Origin: Linnemannia schmuckeri
Taxonomy: Eukaryota > Mortierellomycota > Mortierellomycetes > Mortierellales > Mortierellaceae
NCBI GenBank assembly: GCA_029449235.1
Contig: JANATG010000004.1
Location: forward strand, 806,001-870,000
Length of the DNA stretch: 64,000 bases
Reading direction: 5' to 3'
The position numbers were made by a program, and so were the translations under genes. A model generated the notes under the pieces. The model worked only from the letters and a program-made list of their open reading frames with translations, did no database searches and was not told where the DNA came from. Shown here in pieces: positions 44,014-55,480 of this stretch. Each line of letters opens with the position of its first letter. Position 1 is the first letter of the stretch.

Positions 44014-45777
44014 TCAAATATTCCAAAACTCCTTTGGTAGTGACTCCCGACGACGATGGCGCCGCCTCTTGAAGACCACCATCCCCACCACGACAGCAAT
44101 CGAAACGATGACCACTCCGCCACCAACGGCGCCTCCAATGATCGCGGCAGTATTGCTTTTAGGAGCTTCTGCTCCTTCTGTAACAGCATCGCCAACTTCT
44201 GACGGCCCTGGCACTGTATTGCCAATTGCGGGTACTCCTGTCACCGTACCACCAATTAGCCCTGCTCCGGTTGACGTGCCGCCACCTCCTGATGTTCCTG
44301 TTCCTGGTGGTTGTGTTGTCGCGACTGGTCTTGCTGGCGTGTCTTTCTTGGCGATAAAAGTTGTCGTCCACTGTGCCGAATACATATCGTATACAATAGG
44401 GGTCCCCGGCAACAGCACATTCGCTGCTGAATCGTCCCACGACACTCCTACGAGATTGAATAGCAATCAAACGCAAACATGCCAAGATAAAAAAAAACAT
44501 TAGCGGCGGATGGTTAGTAACACAAGGTTGGCAAGTGTTTTGAACAAATGATCAGTAAGTTCATGTACTGTCATACCTCCCCAGACAATAAAGTTATCTC
44601 CGGAGACTGAGCAGACCATCGCCATTCGAGGTTGAGAACTAGGGCCTAGACTCCAAGTCATCGTCGGGACATCAAGAATATAGAGCGAGCCAGATATTTT
44701 GCCTGAAGATCTACCTCCAAAGACGACCATTTTTGCTCCACTATAGGCTAGCACAGACAAGCATTCAACAAGGGGCTAAACAAATCAGTCGCCATTTTAT
44801 CATGGATATAGTATGCTGGACTTCAAAAACCGTTGTGGAGATGTGGGTGTAAATGATTTTTTTCTTTACCAGAGACCATGCAACTATCGGCAAGAAGTGG
44901 TGGTACGGATCCGGATGACGTCTAGGTAAAAGAAGAGTGAAGAGAGTGAGAGAGTGAGAGAGTGAGAGAGTGAGAGAGTGAGAGAGTGAGACGACGTTGT
45001 GAGGGTGTTTTCTAAGATGCAAAAAAAGTCAAACTCGTATCAACAGAAAATAAAGAAGTACGCTTTATTTTTTAGACGTACCAAGGTTGTCCATGGAGTT
45101 GCGGCCGCAGGTGCATACTCATAAAAGAATGACGAACCAACTGGGTCATACCCTCCAAAATACAAGAACGACCGCCGAACATCGTTCCAAGCAAAAGTAT
45201 ACATATTCCAGCTCGCAGCAGTTCCCCCGGGTGGCATTGCAAGCCCAGTCGAGGTTTTCGAAGAAGGGTCATAGGCAAGCATTCGGTTACCAGGGGAGCC
45301 TCCTGGAAGGTAAACACGATCTGTTGTGGCATCGGTCGCCGCTTTCAATACTTTGAGGTCGGACGGTATTTGTGGTAAAGCGGGCAGGTCTTCCCATTTG
45401 TTGGTGTCGAGGCGGAAATTCACACCGTAAGGTGGGGCATTGTACATATCCCAAATAGTCAACGTCTTACGGTCCTTTGAGAGCGACATTGAATGAAAGG
45501 AAGTCTTGAGTCGTGCTGGGATGCGACCGCCAGCGGCGGTGGGGACCTCGGACCAAGGTGGATTTGAAGTATTCCAGCTCCGCGTCAAATCGAGTGAGAA
45601 GAATTGGTTATATGTTGTAGAGGAGATGGCGACATTGGCTCCGCCTTGGATGTAAAGTGTGTTTTCGTCGACAGTCGTGTAGGCGGCGAAGTACACCATA
45701 TTTGGCGCTCTGGCTAAAGCCACGCTCCATAGGAGGCAGCAACACAGAAGTGTGCAAAGCCAGGCGCCACACCTCAT
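44014..45777 (-). CDS. K9: kelch-propeller type I membrane protein with lost tail
   Basis: Exons are 45777-45082, 44921-44870, 44747-44577 and 44447-44014, giving 450 residues, the shortest member. The start at 45777 gives a signal peptide (MRCGAWLCTLLCCCLLWSVA). Propeller strands end in IQGG, LPGG, YFGG, VFGG and VWGG, with IWDM in blade 2. A Gly/Thr/Pro stalk leads to the helix near residues 407-432 (AAIIGGAVGGG) and a FKRRRHRRR patch. Only about 10 residues follow before the stop, so the cytoplasmic tail is almost absent. The former tail remains downstream as a remnant. A tail-less receptor or decoy would be one outcome (inference). Confidence 0.85.
44941..44990. repeat. AGAGTGAG microsatellite in K9 intron 1
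   Basis: About six copies of an 8-bp unit lie within the first intron of K9. Confidence 0.9.
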
Positions 45778-46106
45778 CGAGTGTAGATGTGTTTTGAAAT
45801 GGGTAGGTCCCCGAGTTATGAATAGACGAGTGGATGGTACGGGTGGCGAGGGTGGTAAATCGGGGATACTGTTGATCGGAAAATGGAAAGAAAACAGAAA
45901 GGGCAAGGAAGAAATGGAGAAGAGAGGGAAGGGGAGACGGAAGGAAGAAGGGGTGGGGAGAAGGCGAAAGGAAAGGAGAGAGAGGGAGGGAGAAGGAGAA
46001 AGAGAGGGAAGTATAGAGTATGACGGGAGATAGGGGTAGAAGGACGAACCAAAAAGAGAGAGAGAAAGAAAGGAATGAGTAGAGTCTTAGAGGATCGTAA
46101 AGGAAT

Positions 46107-46137
46107 CACATCTTCACCTTGCCTGGCTGAGACTTTG
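46107..46137 (-). promoter_or_regulatory. Subfamily-B core promoter block (K9)
   Basis: AAAGTCTCAGCCAGGCAAGG then TGAAGATGTG on the coding strand, about 330 bp upstream of the ATG. It contains the same insertion (CTCAGCCAG) as the K10 block. Confidence 0.45.
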
Positions 46138-46325
46138 TATTTAGTTCTGTTTTTGTATGTCGCATGATCTCAATGGGAATTGATCAAGGATAGAAAAGGC
46201 GAAAAATAACGCACTGCACACAAACAAGAGACAAGGCATTCAAACAAAAAAGGCGCACTGACATTGATTTCTGGTAGACCCACTGTTACTCAAAAATCAA
46301 CCAAACGCCACACACTGTAGATTGT

Positions 46326-46345
46326 GTCTCAAACCTTGTCCAGGA
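46326..46345. promoter_or_regulatory. GTTTCAAACCTTATC-type block (K9)
   Basis: GTCTCAAACCTTGTC, a two-base variant, followed downstream by GTCCCGCAT as in K8 (ATCCCGCAT). Confidence 0.35.
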
Positions 46346-48025
46346 GAGAGAGAAAAAAATGTCCCGCATTATCAAAACCTTGCACAAACATTTCTCATCT
46401 CCTCTGCGGAACAGTTTCATCCTCAATGTTGACAACGATGGCGAACGAGAGATTGGATTCAGTATAGAGTTGGGATAAAAATGAGTGTGAATAGGTCGTT
46501 AATGCCTTGAGGGGCCCTGTCCTTGTCTTTATTGTCTGATCGAGGAGTCATCGATAGTGAATGGCCTCTATTGTCAAAGAAAAGCAAGAAAAACAAAAAA
46601 ATTACATGTATTACCGAAGGGTGAGTGAGGGGAGGCGTGTGAAGGAAAATAGAGGATTGCGAAGCATGGTGAAGAAAGGTGCTGGAGAAGAGGGAAATAG
46701 AAAATAAGAACAAGACAGAGCCATGATCTATCATGATGATCCATGTTGCCTAAGGGTCTATTGCAGCGACGGCATGCTTCATCCAATTATACATACCTAC
46801 AGCTGCAGTTCGCCATCAAAAAAAAGGCGACATATCAGTAATTACTAAGAAGGCAACTTTGAGGGAACAACAGCTGGGCTCAAATTATGGTCCCGGTCTG
46901 CCTGACTCCTGAAATAAATCTTTCCAGATGTGTCACTAACAAACAAACGAGATATGTAAACTAGCATAACAATAAGTAAGGAAGAATGATGACAGGTAGA
47001 AAATGCACTCTTTGGTCCAACATTCGACCAATTAATTCACTCACTCTTACTATTCCCTCGATGTGTTCATTGACAGGAGGTAGGGGTGGTAGCATTTCCA
47101 CTCGCCAACGAGCGTACCAGGGAGGTACCTTTACTTATTGAATACCCCCCAGATTAAAAAAAGGTCATGTGCGACATCTGCTCACCATCGATCTTCCTTA
47201 CAACCGTCAATCAAAACGGACCCATCATATCGTAGTCACGTATATGTGAGTGTGCAATAAGGAAAGTGGCGCGCATTTTTGTAAGCGATTTGTGTATGCC
47301 AACAGAAACAAAGAGGCAAGGTAATGCAAGGCTCCTGATCCACCCCAGATCTACAAAATCCAGAGCAGATTTCATAGTTCATCCTCAGTCTCAAGAAAGA
47401 ATGACGCATACTTCCTATTATTTTTTAGAAGAGAACTTTTTTTGCTTTTTGGTATCACTTCAGTCCTGGACGACAGGAGGGACTGTATTCAGTCGCTCTT
47501 GTTATACCTCAATAGTTCGTCATAGGACACAAGAGCTTCCTATGATACAAAAGAACAGCAGGAACGTGGGAAAGAAGAGAAAAAGAAGGTGCGCATTGCT
47601 ATTCGCATGAAGGTAGCAGTAAAGGAAATGGTACGTCCCCTTTTCTCTTTTGGACGAGCCCTCCGTTCTCCAACAAAAAAAGATGAAAAATAAATTCAAC
47701 CCTTCGGTAAGCATGGTGTCCCGTGCTTAGGAGGTCACAAAAAAAGAATGGACAGATCCGCAGCATCGAACAAAAAACAGTGAACATGTGGAGAAGGGCT
47801 CTGCCGCCTTTTTTTTAACTAATGCAACAAAGATTATGGAAAAAGATATGAAAGGAAAAAAAAAAGAAAACTATGAGTCTAGAATTGACTGGAGGGCGGT
47901 TCGCCCTTGACGATTTACATGCTAATTGGTACCGTGGGGAGGTAGTATTTAACGGAATGCTAGAAGGGTGGGCTTGGGGGATTGTTGCCTGTGTGGTTGT
48001 TGCTATTTTTCGGTGATTAGATTCC

Positions 48026-50851
48026 TCAAAAGGGCATCCTCTCCATGAGCTTGTGCTTGATTTTCTGCAAGGCCTTCGGCATTTGAACTGGAATCTCTTG
48101 CATTTCCTGCTTTTTCTTCTCGGTACGGCTGCGACTCCAGACGACCGCCGCGATGATAAGAGTCAAAATGACGAGTACTGCGGCCCCTATAGCGCCTCCG
48201 AGCATTGCAGAGTTGTCTTTGAGTGTGGGTTCTGCTCCTGTCACCGAATCAGCAACTCCTGTCCCTCTGCTTCCACTTCCAGTGGGTGTGCCATGAATCC
48301 CTGAACTTGAGCTTACACTGCCTGTCGGCTTGCTATGGCCTCCTGTCTCGGAACTGTCACTTCCTGTCGGATGAGTGCCACCTCCAGGCGTTCCTGTCTC
48401 TGAGCTGCCACCTCCAGGTGTCCCTGTAGCCGTACTCCCATCTCCGGGTGTTCCTGTGACCGTACTACCAGGTGCTCCAGTCGCTGTACTGCCACCTCCG
48501 GGCGCACTTGTCACCGTGCTACCATCTCCAGGTGCACTTGTCACCGTAGCACTGGATGATTCTGTTGCAGTAGTGCCAGGTGCTCCTGTCGCCGTATTGC
48601 CATCTCCAGGTGCTCCTGTCATCGTAGTGCCAGACGCTTCAGTGGGCGTAGTAATGGGCGCGTCTGTAGGCGCAACTGTAGGTGTAGGTATGGGAGCGTC
48701 TGTAGGAGTGGTGATAGGTGCGTCTGAGGGTGCAGCTGTAGGAGTGGTGATGGGTGCATCTGTAGGGGTAGTGGTGGGTGCATCTGTGGGTACGTCTGTG
48801 GGGGTAGTGATAGGTGCATCTGTGGGTGCAACTGTAGGTGTAGTAGTGGGTGCGTCTGTGGGCGTGGTAATGGGTGCATCTGTGGGCGTGGTAATGGGTG
48901 CATCTGTGGGTGCAACTGTAGGAATAGTGGTGGGTGCATCTGTGGGCGTGGTAATGGGTGCATCTGTAGGGGTAGTGATGGGTGCATCTGTGGGTATGTC
49001 TGTGGGAGTAGTAATGGGCACGTCCGTAGATGTAGTGATGGGTGCATCTGTAGGGGTAGTGATGGGTGCATCTGTGGGTGCAACTGTAGGAATAGTGGTG
49101 GATGCATCTGTGGGCGTGGTAATGGGTGCATCTGTAGGGGTAGTGATGGGTGCATCTGTGGGTATGTCTGTGGGAGTAGTAATGGGCACGTCCGTAGATG
49201 TAGTGATGGGCACGTCCGTAGATGTAGTGATGGGTGCGTCCGTAGGTGTAGTAATGGGTGCGTCCGTGGGCGTGGTGATGGGCGCGTCCGTGGGTGTAGT
49301 GATGGTTGCGTCCGTGGGGGTAATGATAGGCGCGTCTGTAGGTGCACCTGTAGGAGTAATGATGGGTGTGTCTGTGGCCGTTGTGTTGGGTGCATCCGTG
49401 ACTGTGGTCCCCACCCCTGGCTCACCTGTCACTGTTGGTGTTGGCGTTGGTGTTGGTGTTGGCGTTGGTGTTAATGGTGGTGGCACTGGCGTGCCACTTT
49501 TGGCGATAAACATGGTCGTCCACTGCCCTGAGTTGAGATTGTACACGATAGGGGTGTCCGACAAAAGAACGGGCTCGTCAGACTTGTCGGACGATACTCC
49601 TAAGCAGGTGACAGATGCGAACATGCAAATATGCACAAAAAAAATAATTAGCATGTGTACATCAAACTTGCAGAGTTGTGTGCATGGACACGTTGACCAA
49701 GCGTGACAAGCGGATACTGTACCACCCCAGGCGATGAAATAATCCCCAGAGACTGAGCAGACCATTCCGGTTCGAGGTTGAGAACTTTGCCCTTCAGACC
49801 AGGTCATACTCGCGACATCGAGAATGTAGAGTGCACCAGAGATTGTACCTCCAGACCTGCCTCCAAAAACGACCATTTTGGCTCCGTTGTAGGCTAGCAC
49901 AGACAAGTATTCAAAATGGGGAAAACAAATTAGTCGTCATTTCAACATGGACGTAGCATGCTGGTTAGCAAAAAACAATCGTGGGAAGGCGCGTGTATCT
50001 TTACCTGAGACCATACATCCACCAGCAAGTGCGGGTGGTTCAGATCCGGATGACTTCTGTATAATAATACAAAGAGGATGAAGATATTGTTAGACCCGAT
50101 CAAAAAAAAAAAAGACAATCACGAGTCTGATTTTTTTTTCTATTTTGACATTTACCAGAGCTGTCCATGGAGTGGCACTAGAAGGTTTGTACTCATAAAA
50201 ATACGCCGATCCAGGAGCATCAAACCCACCAAAGAGCAAAAACGTCTGTCGGACATTATTCCAAGCAAACGAGGCAGCGTTCCAGCTTGTTGCTCTTCCA
50301 CCAGGCGGCATCGCAAGCACACTCGAGGTGCTCGAAAAGGGGTCGAAAGAGAGCATACTGCTGCCAGCACCGCCAGGAATGTAAACCTGATCTGACGAGG
50401 GGTCTGTCGCTGCTTTGGAGACTTTACTGACGAGGGGTCGTTGAAGCGGTAGAGCGGGCAGCTCCTCCCATTTGTTGGTGTCCAGGTGGTAATTCACGGA
50501 GTAAGGAGGGGAATAGTAGACGTCCCAGAACGTTAGTGTTTTATGATTCCGTGAGAGCGAGATTGAATGAAAGACGGTCCGGAGTCGGGTTGGGATGCGA
50601 CTGCCGGCGGCGATGGGAACCTCGGACCATGGAGGACTGGAGGTGTTCCAGCTCTGTGTGAGATCCAGGGTGTAGAACTGATTGTATGCGATGGCGGAGG
50701 TAGAGACATTGGATCCGCCCTGGATGTAAAGTGTGTTCTCGTCGATTGTGACGTAGGCAGAGAAGGAAGCCATAGTTGGTGCTCCGGCTGATACCACGCC
50801 CCATAGAAGGCAGCAGTACAGAAGTGTACAGAGCTGGGTGATGAGCTTCAT
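48026..50851 (-). CDS. K10: kelch-propeller membrane protein with mucin-like repeat stalk
   Basis: Exons are 50851-50156, 50056-50005, 49893-49723 and 49599-48026, giving 830 residues. The signal peptide is MKLITQLCTLLYCCLLWGVV. The propeller (about residues 25-335) has strands ending in IQGG, IPGG, LFGG, VFGG and AWGG. A roughly 425-residue stalk follows, built from a (TP) run, many ITTPTDAP octapeptides, then GAPGDGSTVT-like units and a Gly/Ser/Thr spacer. It has dense O-glycosylation potential. The membrane helix is near residues 768-793 (AMLGGAIGAA), then SRSRTEKKK. The tail is only about 36 residues, ending ERMPF at the point where K8 continues. The extended stalk would lift the propeller well beyond the inner wall (inference). 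Confidence 0.88.
48640..49425 (-). repeat. Coding 24-bp tandem repeat in K10 stalk
   Basis: Imperfect copies of a 24-bp unit encode ITTPTDAP and variants. A higher-order direct duplication of 168 bp (exactly seven units) is visible: the segment starting at 48961 recurs at 49129. The repeat opens a long Gly/Val-rich antisense frame with no evidence of use. Confidence 0.9.
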
Positions 50852-51008
50852 TGGATGTAGATGTGTATTAAGATAGGGTATATCCTAGAGTGAGAAATGA
50901 ACGTGCAGATAGTAAGGGACGGCGTGTCTAGGATGCTGTTGATTGGAAGACTGAGGAAAAAATATATAAGAAAGAAATGCGATGAAAGAACAAAGAGGAC
51001 AATGGGAT

Positions 51009-51044
51009 GACGTCCTCGCCCTGCTGGCTGAGATCCTTTTATAT
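51009..51044 (-). promoter_or_regulatory. Subfamily-B core promoter block (K10)
   Basis: ATATAAAAGGATCTCAGCCA then GCAGGGCGAGGACGTC on the coding strand, about 158 bp upstream of the ATG. The ATATAAAAGG is a good TATA box. Confidence 0.55.
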
Positions 51045-51216
51045 CTTTTTTTTTGCCATATGATCCCGATGAAACGGCTAGGGATGGGAAAAGCAAAAAA
51101 TAAAATGCAATGCACGCTCGCCAATTACATAAACAAGGCATGCAAACAAACAGTCCAAGGTAATTAAGCATCGACCCTATTACTGCAGGGGCTAGAATCC
51201 ATAAATCAAAAAAATC

Positions 51217-51236
51217 GTTTCAAACCTTATCGCGGA
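51217..51236. promoter_or_regulatory. GTTTCAAACCTTATC block (K10)
   Basis: Exact GTTTCAAACCTTATC match to the K8 copy, then GCGGAAAA. Confidence 0.4.
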
Positions 51237-52490
51237 AAAAAAAAAAAAAAAGGTTCGCACAAACATTTTTCATATCATCACAGAGCAGCATCGCCTTCAT
51301 CGTCAACAACGATAAAAAGTGGGAGGGAGAATTCACCATTGAGCTTACATAGAGGAATAGGAATATAAATTGACTAGCAATTCTTTGAGGGAACCTTTTC
51401 TTTGCCTCCGTTGCCGGGTCAAGAGTTTAGGAAGAGTGATTAGTCCCCATCCTTGAAAGTAAAGCAAAGAAAGCAAAAAAAAATTACTAGTATCACCATG
51501 GGGAAAAATGAGAGGAGCGAAGGAAGGGAGAGGAGGTACGAATGAAAAGGGGTGTAACAGAAGAGAGACGCAAGAGAAAAAATATAGGACCATGGTCCCT
51601 TGCAATTGATAATTGATACTGCTCAAACATATACAATGGCGATATGTCACTTTCTTTGTTTCTTACAACCGTATTTCCCTCTCAAATGGATGCGTCGCTA
51701 ATTGAAAAGGCAAAATTGGTGGCGCCGTAACGAGGCCCAAAAAATATTTCTCAGCCCCTGTAAGAAATCTATTAGTGTTCGTCAATTGCAATCAAACAAG
51801 ACATGTAAACAAAAACAACTACCACAGACACAAAACGCGCGTGGTCAGGGGGGAAATGGTGGGTATTTCGGTTTGTGGTTTGTGCATAACATAAAATATG
51901 ACAAATGTACAAGGCGAAGAACCTCATCCATCCTTTAAACCATGTTACCCTCGAGGCTCGGATCTACTCATCAACCTCATCCCTCCAGGGAAAGAAAAAT
52001 TGCAATTGCCTCATCGTTTCTTACGCTCATTTGGCCCCTGTTCCTGAATTACAGGGGGTTTCACGCCTTTCGTTCTACGCAGTTATTTATCTTTGTTCGA
52101 GCTCTGCAAAATTGGAGGATTAGCTAAAAGATGCAACGAGAGATAATAGCGAGGCAACAATTTTAACTATCGCTCTTGCTTTTTTTTTTCGCTCCATGGT
52201 ACTGTTATGAGGTTAGCGCTTAGTATCAATCAACCGCAGGGATAATAATGTTAGCTCTTTATCGACTTGAGTAGACTCCATAAAACAAAATAATGGCGCG
52301 AAAAATAAAGGTCGAGTTATTCCATCGCCCATAACACTTCATCAATCAAACACACAATCAAAAAGAAATAGGGAAACGTTTCAGGCAAGGTTGTTATACA
52401 TCAGTTATTAATACAAAATTAGAAGAGTGAGATGATAGACAAAGTCGAAAATGGGACAAAAAACAAAGCACCTATGTATCTGATCACGCT

Positions 52491-52557
52491 TAGAGTCGGG
52501 TCACTTCCGCATTCAGACCATTGATCTGTCGGTAGATCGACTCCATTTGGTCCCCTG
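52491..52557 (-). other. Out-of-frame coiled-coil end of K11
   Basis: One frame off from the K11 coding end, the minus strand reads DQMESIYRQINGLNAEVTRL and then TAA at 52491-52493. This is a close match to the K8 coil (INALHAEVSRLQ). Adding one G to the GGGG run near 52555 would join the frames, so this is either a recent frameshift or a base-call error. Confidence 0.7.
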
Positions 52558-54583
52558 TCGAAGTGATGAAGAAGTAGTAGGTTCGCCTTGACCCTGTGGA
52601 CTACACGGTGTCTGCTCTGGTATATTATAACTACTATCGGTGTTGTCGGTGAACAGCTGGGGGTTATGTTGAGGTCGAGGTTCTTTCTGGTGAATATCGA
52701 GTGGATCTCCAAAAATGTCTGTAATATGCGGTGCTGCTATTGCGCAAGGAGGGAGATGTGATGGTAATGGAGGCGATGGATAGGCAGGAGAGACAAGAGG
52801 AGGAGGAGGAAGTGTGGCTGGCCAGTGAAGAGGAGAACCCGAAGCGTTCGGTGAAGGACCCGCGTTTCCAAAATATCCATCCTCCGTAATCTCCTCAAGC
52901 TTTTGATCCGATGATACCAAAGAAGTGCCTTTATCTTCCAAGTCCTTTCCCTTTCCTTGCTCCTGCCCATGCTTTCGCCTCTGCTGGTTCTGAAGCGCGC
53001 GGTGAACAGAATGTTTCCAGAGATTCCGAGTAATAACAATCAAGACGGCTACAGCTACAACAACTCCTGCCACAATACCAATGATCTTCCCAGCTTCGCC
53101 GTCGCTCCCTTCTGGTCCTGGTTCGTTTTCTGGGACAGCTCGAGAGGTGACCGTGAACTGGGTTGTCCATTGACCTGTATTGATATTGTATACGATCGGC
53201 GTAGATGGCAGTGGGACGAAAACACCAGAGTTGTTCCATGAAATTCCTAAAGAATGAAAAATGTGCAAACAAAAGTTGACAACGCGTAAGTTATCGCCCG
53301 ACGGCTAAACATAAACAAAGCACGCATACAGATTGGAGATAATTTTTTTTTGTTTCTGCGGCACATACCACCCCAAACAACAAAGTTGTTGCCAGCGACT
53401 GTACAGGCCATGCCCTTCCGGGGCTGTGAACTTGGTCCGCGAGTCCAAGTCATGGTTGGGACATCCAGAATGTAGAGAGTTCCTACTTCTGATCCATTGA
53501 ATCCTCCACCAAATACAAGCATCTTATTTCCGTTGGAAGCTGAGAAAAAAAAGAGATGGGAATAAATCAAAGAAGGCATGGTAAATATAGTCAATGCGTT
53601 TGTAAGTGCGTAAAAAAGAAGCATACAACGACTGCATGATGTTCTTTGTTCAATTTACCCGAAGTCATGCACATCTCTGAAAGGTGGGGTGGTATGGATC
53701 CATACGATCGCTGTTTTTGTAAAAAAAGAGGCGTCCAAAAACGTCAATTTGAGTTGGCTATTGTTTCAAGAGCCTCTTCTCCAAAGTAAAACCAACCAAC
53801 TAAAGCAGAGGGAGGAGGAGGAGGAGGAAAAAAGTAATAACTTACCAGAAACTCCCAAGACGGAGGAGTGCTAGAGGTCCGGTACTCATAAAGATACGAA
53901 CTCTCGGATGGAGCGCCCACTCCACCAAACAAAAAGAACGATTTCCGGACCCCATTCCACACAAAACTGTACCCATTCCAGCTAGTGATATTCCCGAGGT
54001 ACGGCATGGGGAGCACAGATGCCGTAGATGTAGAGCTATCATAGCCCAACATACTGGTTCCGGCACATCCTGGGATGTAGACACGACCAGTTTCTGGGTG
54101 TGTTGCTGCTTGGTAGAACCGGAGGGGACCAGGCTCCGGTGGCGGGAGGGCCGGCAGTTCTTGCCATGACTGGCTCTCAAAGTAATAGCTCGCCGCAAAT
54201 GTGAGAGGGTTGACCATATCCCAGACAGTCACAACGTCGCGCAAATAGCCATTGCTGATCCGGTTCTGAGAGATCGACATTGTGTGTCCAGCGGTTGTGA
54301 GGCGGCCTGGAGCGCCACCGACAACGGTGATCTCGGTCCAGGGAGGGTCTGATGTATTCCAGCTTCGTTTCAAGTCAAGGCTATAGAATTGGTTGAATCG
54401 GGTAGTGTAACTGGAGTTTGTGCCGTCGAATCCGCCATGGATGTAGAGGGTGGATTCGTCTATGGTTGCATAGGCCATGTTGTAGACCATCTTTGGATCG
54501 GTCTGGGCGGATGCGATCCATGTGAACCAGAGGAGAGCGGCTGCTGCTGCCACTAGGCGAAAAGTCGTGTGTAGAGGAGTCAT
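52513..54583 (-). CDS. K11: divergent kelch-propeller type I membrane protein
   Basis: Exons are 54583-53846, 53710-53659, 53539-53369 and 53246-52513, giving 564 residues. The signal peptide is MTPLHTTFRLVAAAAALLW, cleaved near ASA. Blade 1 ends in IHGG and later blades in LFGG, VFGG and VWGG. Blade 2 is longer than in the other paralogues. The stalk is short and acidic, with no Thr/Pro run. The membrane helix near residues 374-394 lacks the AIIGG motif but has a KIIGIVAGVVVA start. The tail has a Lys/Glu-rich juxtamembrane part and a Pro-rich middle. It ends in a short basic sequence because the conserved coil is out of frame (52491-52557). Confidence 0.86.
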
Positions 54584-55130
54584 GGATGTAACAATGGGAT
54601 TGTATGTATGCGTTTGTGATATTTAAAGTGAAAAGAGAATAAAAGAGGAAGGAAAGGACTAACACCAAAAGGGCGCAAAGAGAAGAAAGAAAAGGAGAGA
54701 AAAGCATTGTGTTTACCGTCGTTGTGCTTACACCACATAAGCATGCTTGACTTCATCGGAGATAAAAAAATGGAAAGGGTCAGTGGGCATCTTGGTCGTT
54801 GCAAGGACCAATCCATCAAAAGGCATAATCTGGGGAGAGATGACCTTTTCTTACCAAAGAAGGAGAACCCCTTTATTCACTCTCGGCCTGGATCCTTGTC
54901 CAACGTGAGCGGGAGAGTTCACGTGACCACCGGATAGATATTTATCCGCTCCGTTTTGGCTTGGTGTGCACAACATTCAAGGATACGGAAACGGATCGGA
55001 CGCGTTTAAGTATACACACATCCAAACGGCGGATCTGGATTGTAGGGTTGAGGTGAGGAGAAGTGGAGGACCCTCCCTTTTATTAATTTTATCGTATTAA
55101 AGCATGTCGATTGTAATGAGCCAGAAGGAA
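54584..55130. other. K11 upstream region
   Basis: A purine-rich leader lies at about 54640-54700, and a CACGTGACC site near 54920. No gene is seen. Confidence 0.5.
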
Positions 55131-55480
55131 TGACCGTCAATAGAAATAGACTAAAAAGCGTTACTGAACACAGACTAGTTGGGGCGTATGTGTTGCCACC
55201 ATGAGACCTAGGAAACAGCGTAGAAAGACATGTCCTCGGATCGTTTAGCGCTGTTTTTGTCGTTAAGAGTATCAGTGCGATGGCGGAGTCGTGTTTGTCA
55301 TCGGCGATGGAGACATGCCACAGGACGAGCTTGTTTGTAACAATGTCATCGAATTCTGGAGTCTGCTTCGGCCTTGATGAGCTCCTTGAGGTCATCGATT
55401 GCCATGATTGACGCGACCTTGACACGGACCGCGCTGGTGGTTGAATTTCCATCGACAGGAGATGAAGACGCAAGGAAATT
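55130..55480 (-). pseudogene. Crinkler (CRN) N-terminal ubiquitin-like domain remnant
   Basis: One minus-strand frame reads VDGNSTTSAVRVKV and IDDLKELIKAEA. After a frame change near 55375 the adjacent frame reads TPEFDDIVTNKLVLWHVSI, then LNDPRTCLSTLFP and NTY. This order (VDG, TSAF-VKV, DLK-LIKAE, TPEFDD, KL-LW-VSI, L-DPR-LS--FP) is that of the ubiquitin-like N-terminal domain of Crinkler/RHS-type proteins, abundant in Mortierella and Glomeromycota genomes. The start is eroded, and no C-terminal effector domain follows. It is a fragment, not an expressed gene. Confidence 0.72.

Larger units (their letters stand above)
45778..48025. other. K9-K10 intergenic region
   Basis: A purine-rich leader lies at about 45895-46080, the core promoter block at 46107-46137, and the GTCTCAAACCTTGTC block at 46326-46345. 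No gene with a recognisable domain is found. Confidence 0.55.
50852..52490. other. K10-K11 intergenic region
   Basis: The core promoter block is at 51009-51044 and the GTTTCAAACCTTATC block at 51217-51236, followed by an A-run. Nothing else is recognised. Confidence 0.55.

Noticed and set aside
48375..49706. Long plus-strand frame of 443 codons, Gly/Val/Ser-rich, opposite K10 exon 4
   Set aside because: It is produced by the 24-bp repeat of the K10 stalk read antisense and has no domain, signal or independent support.
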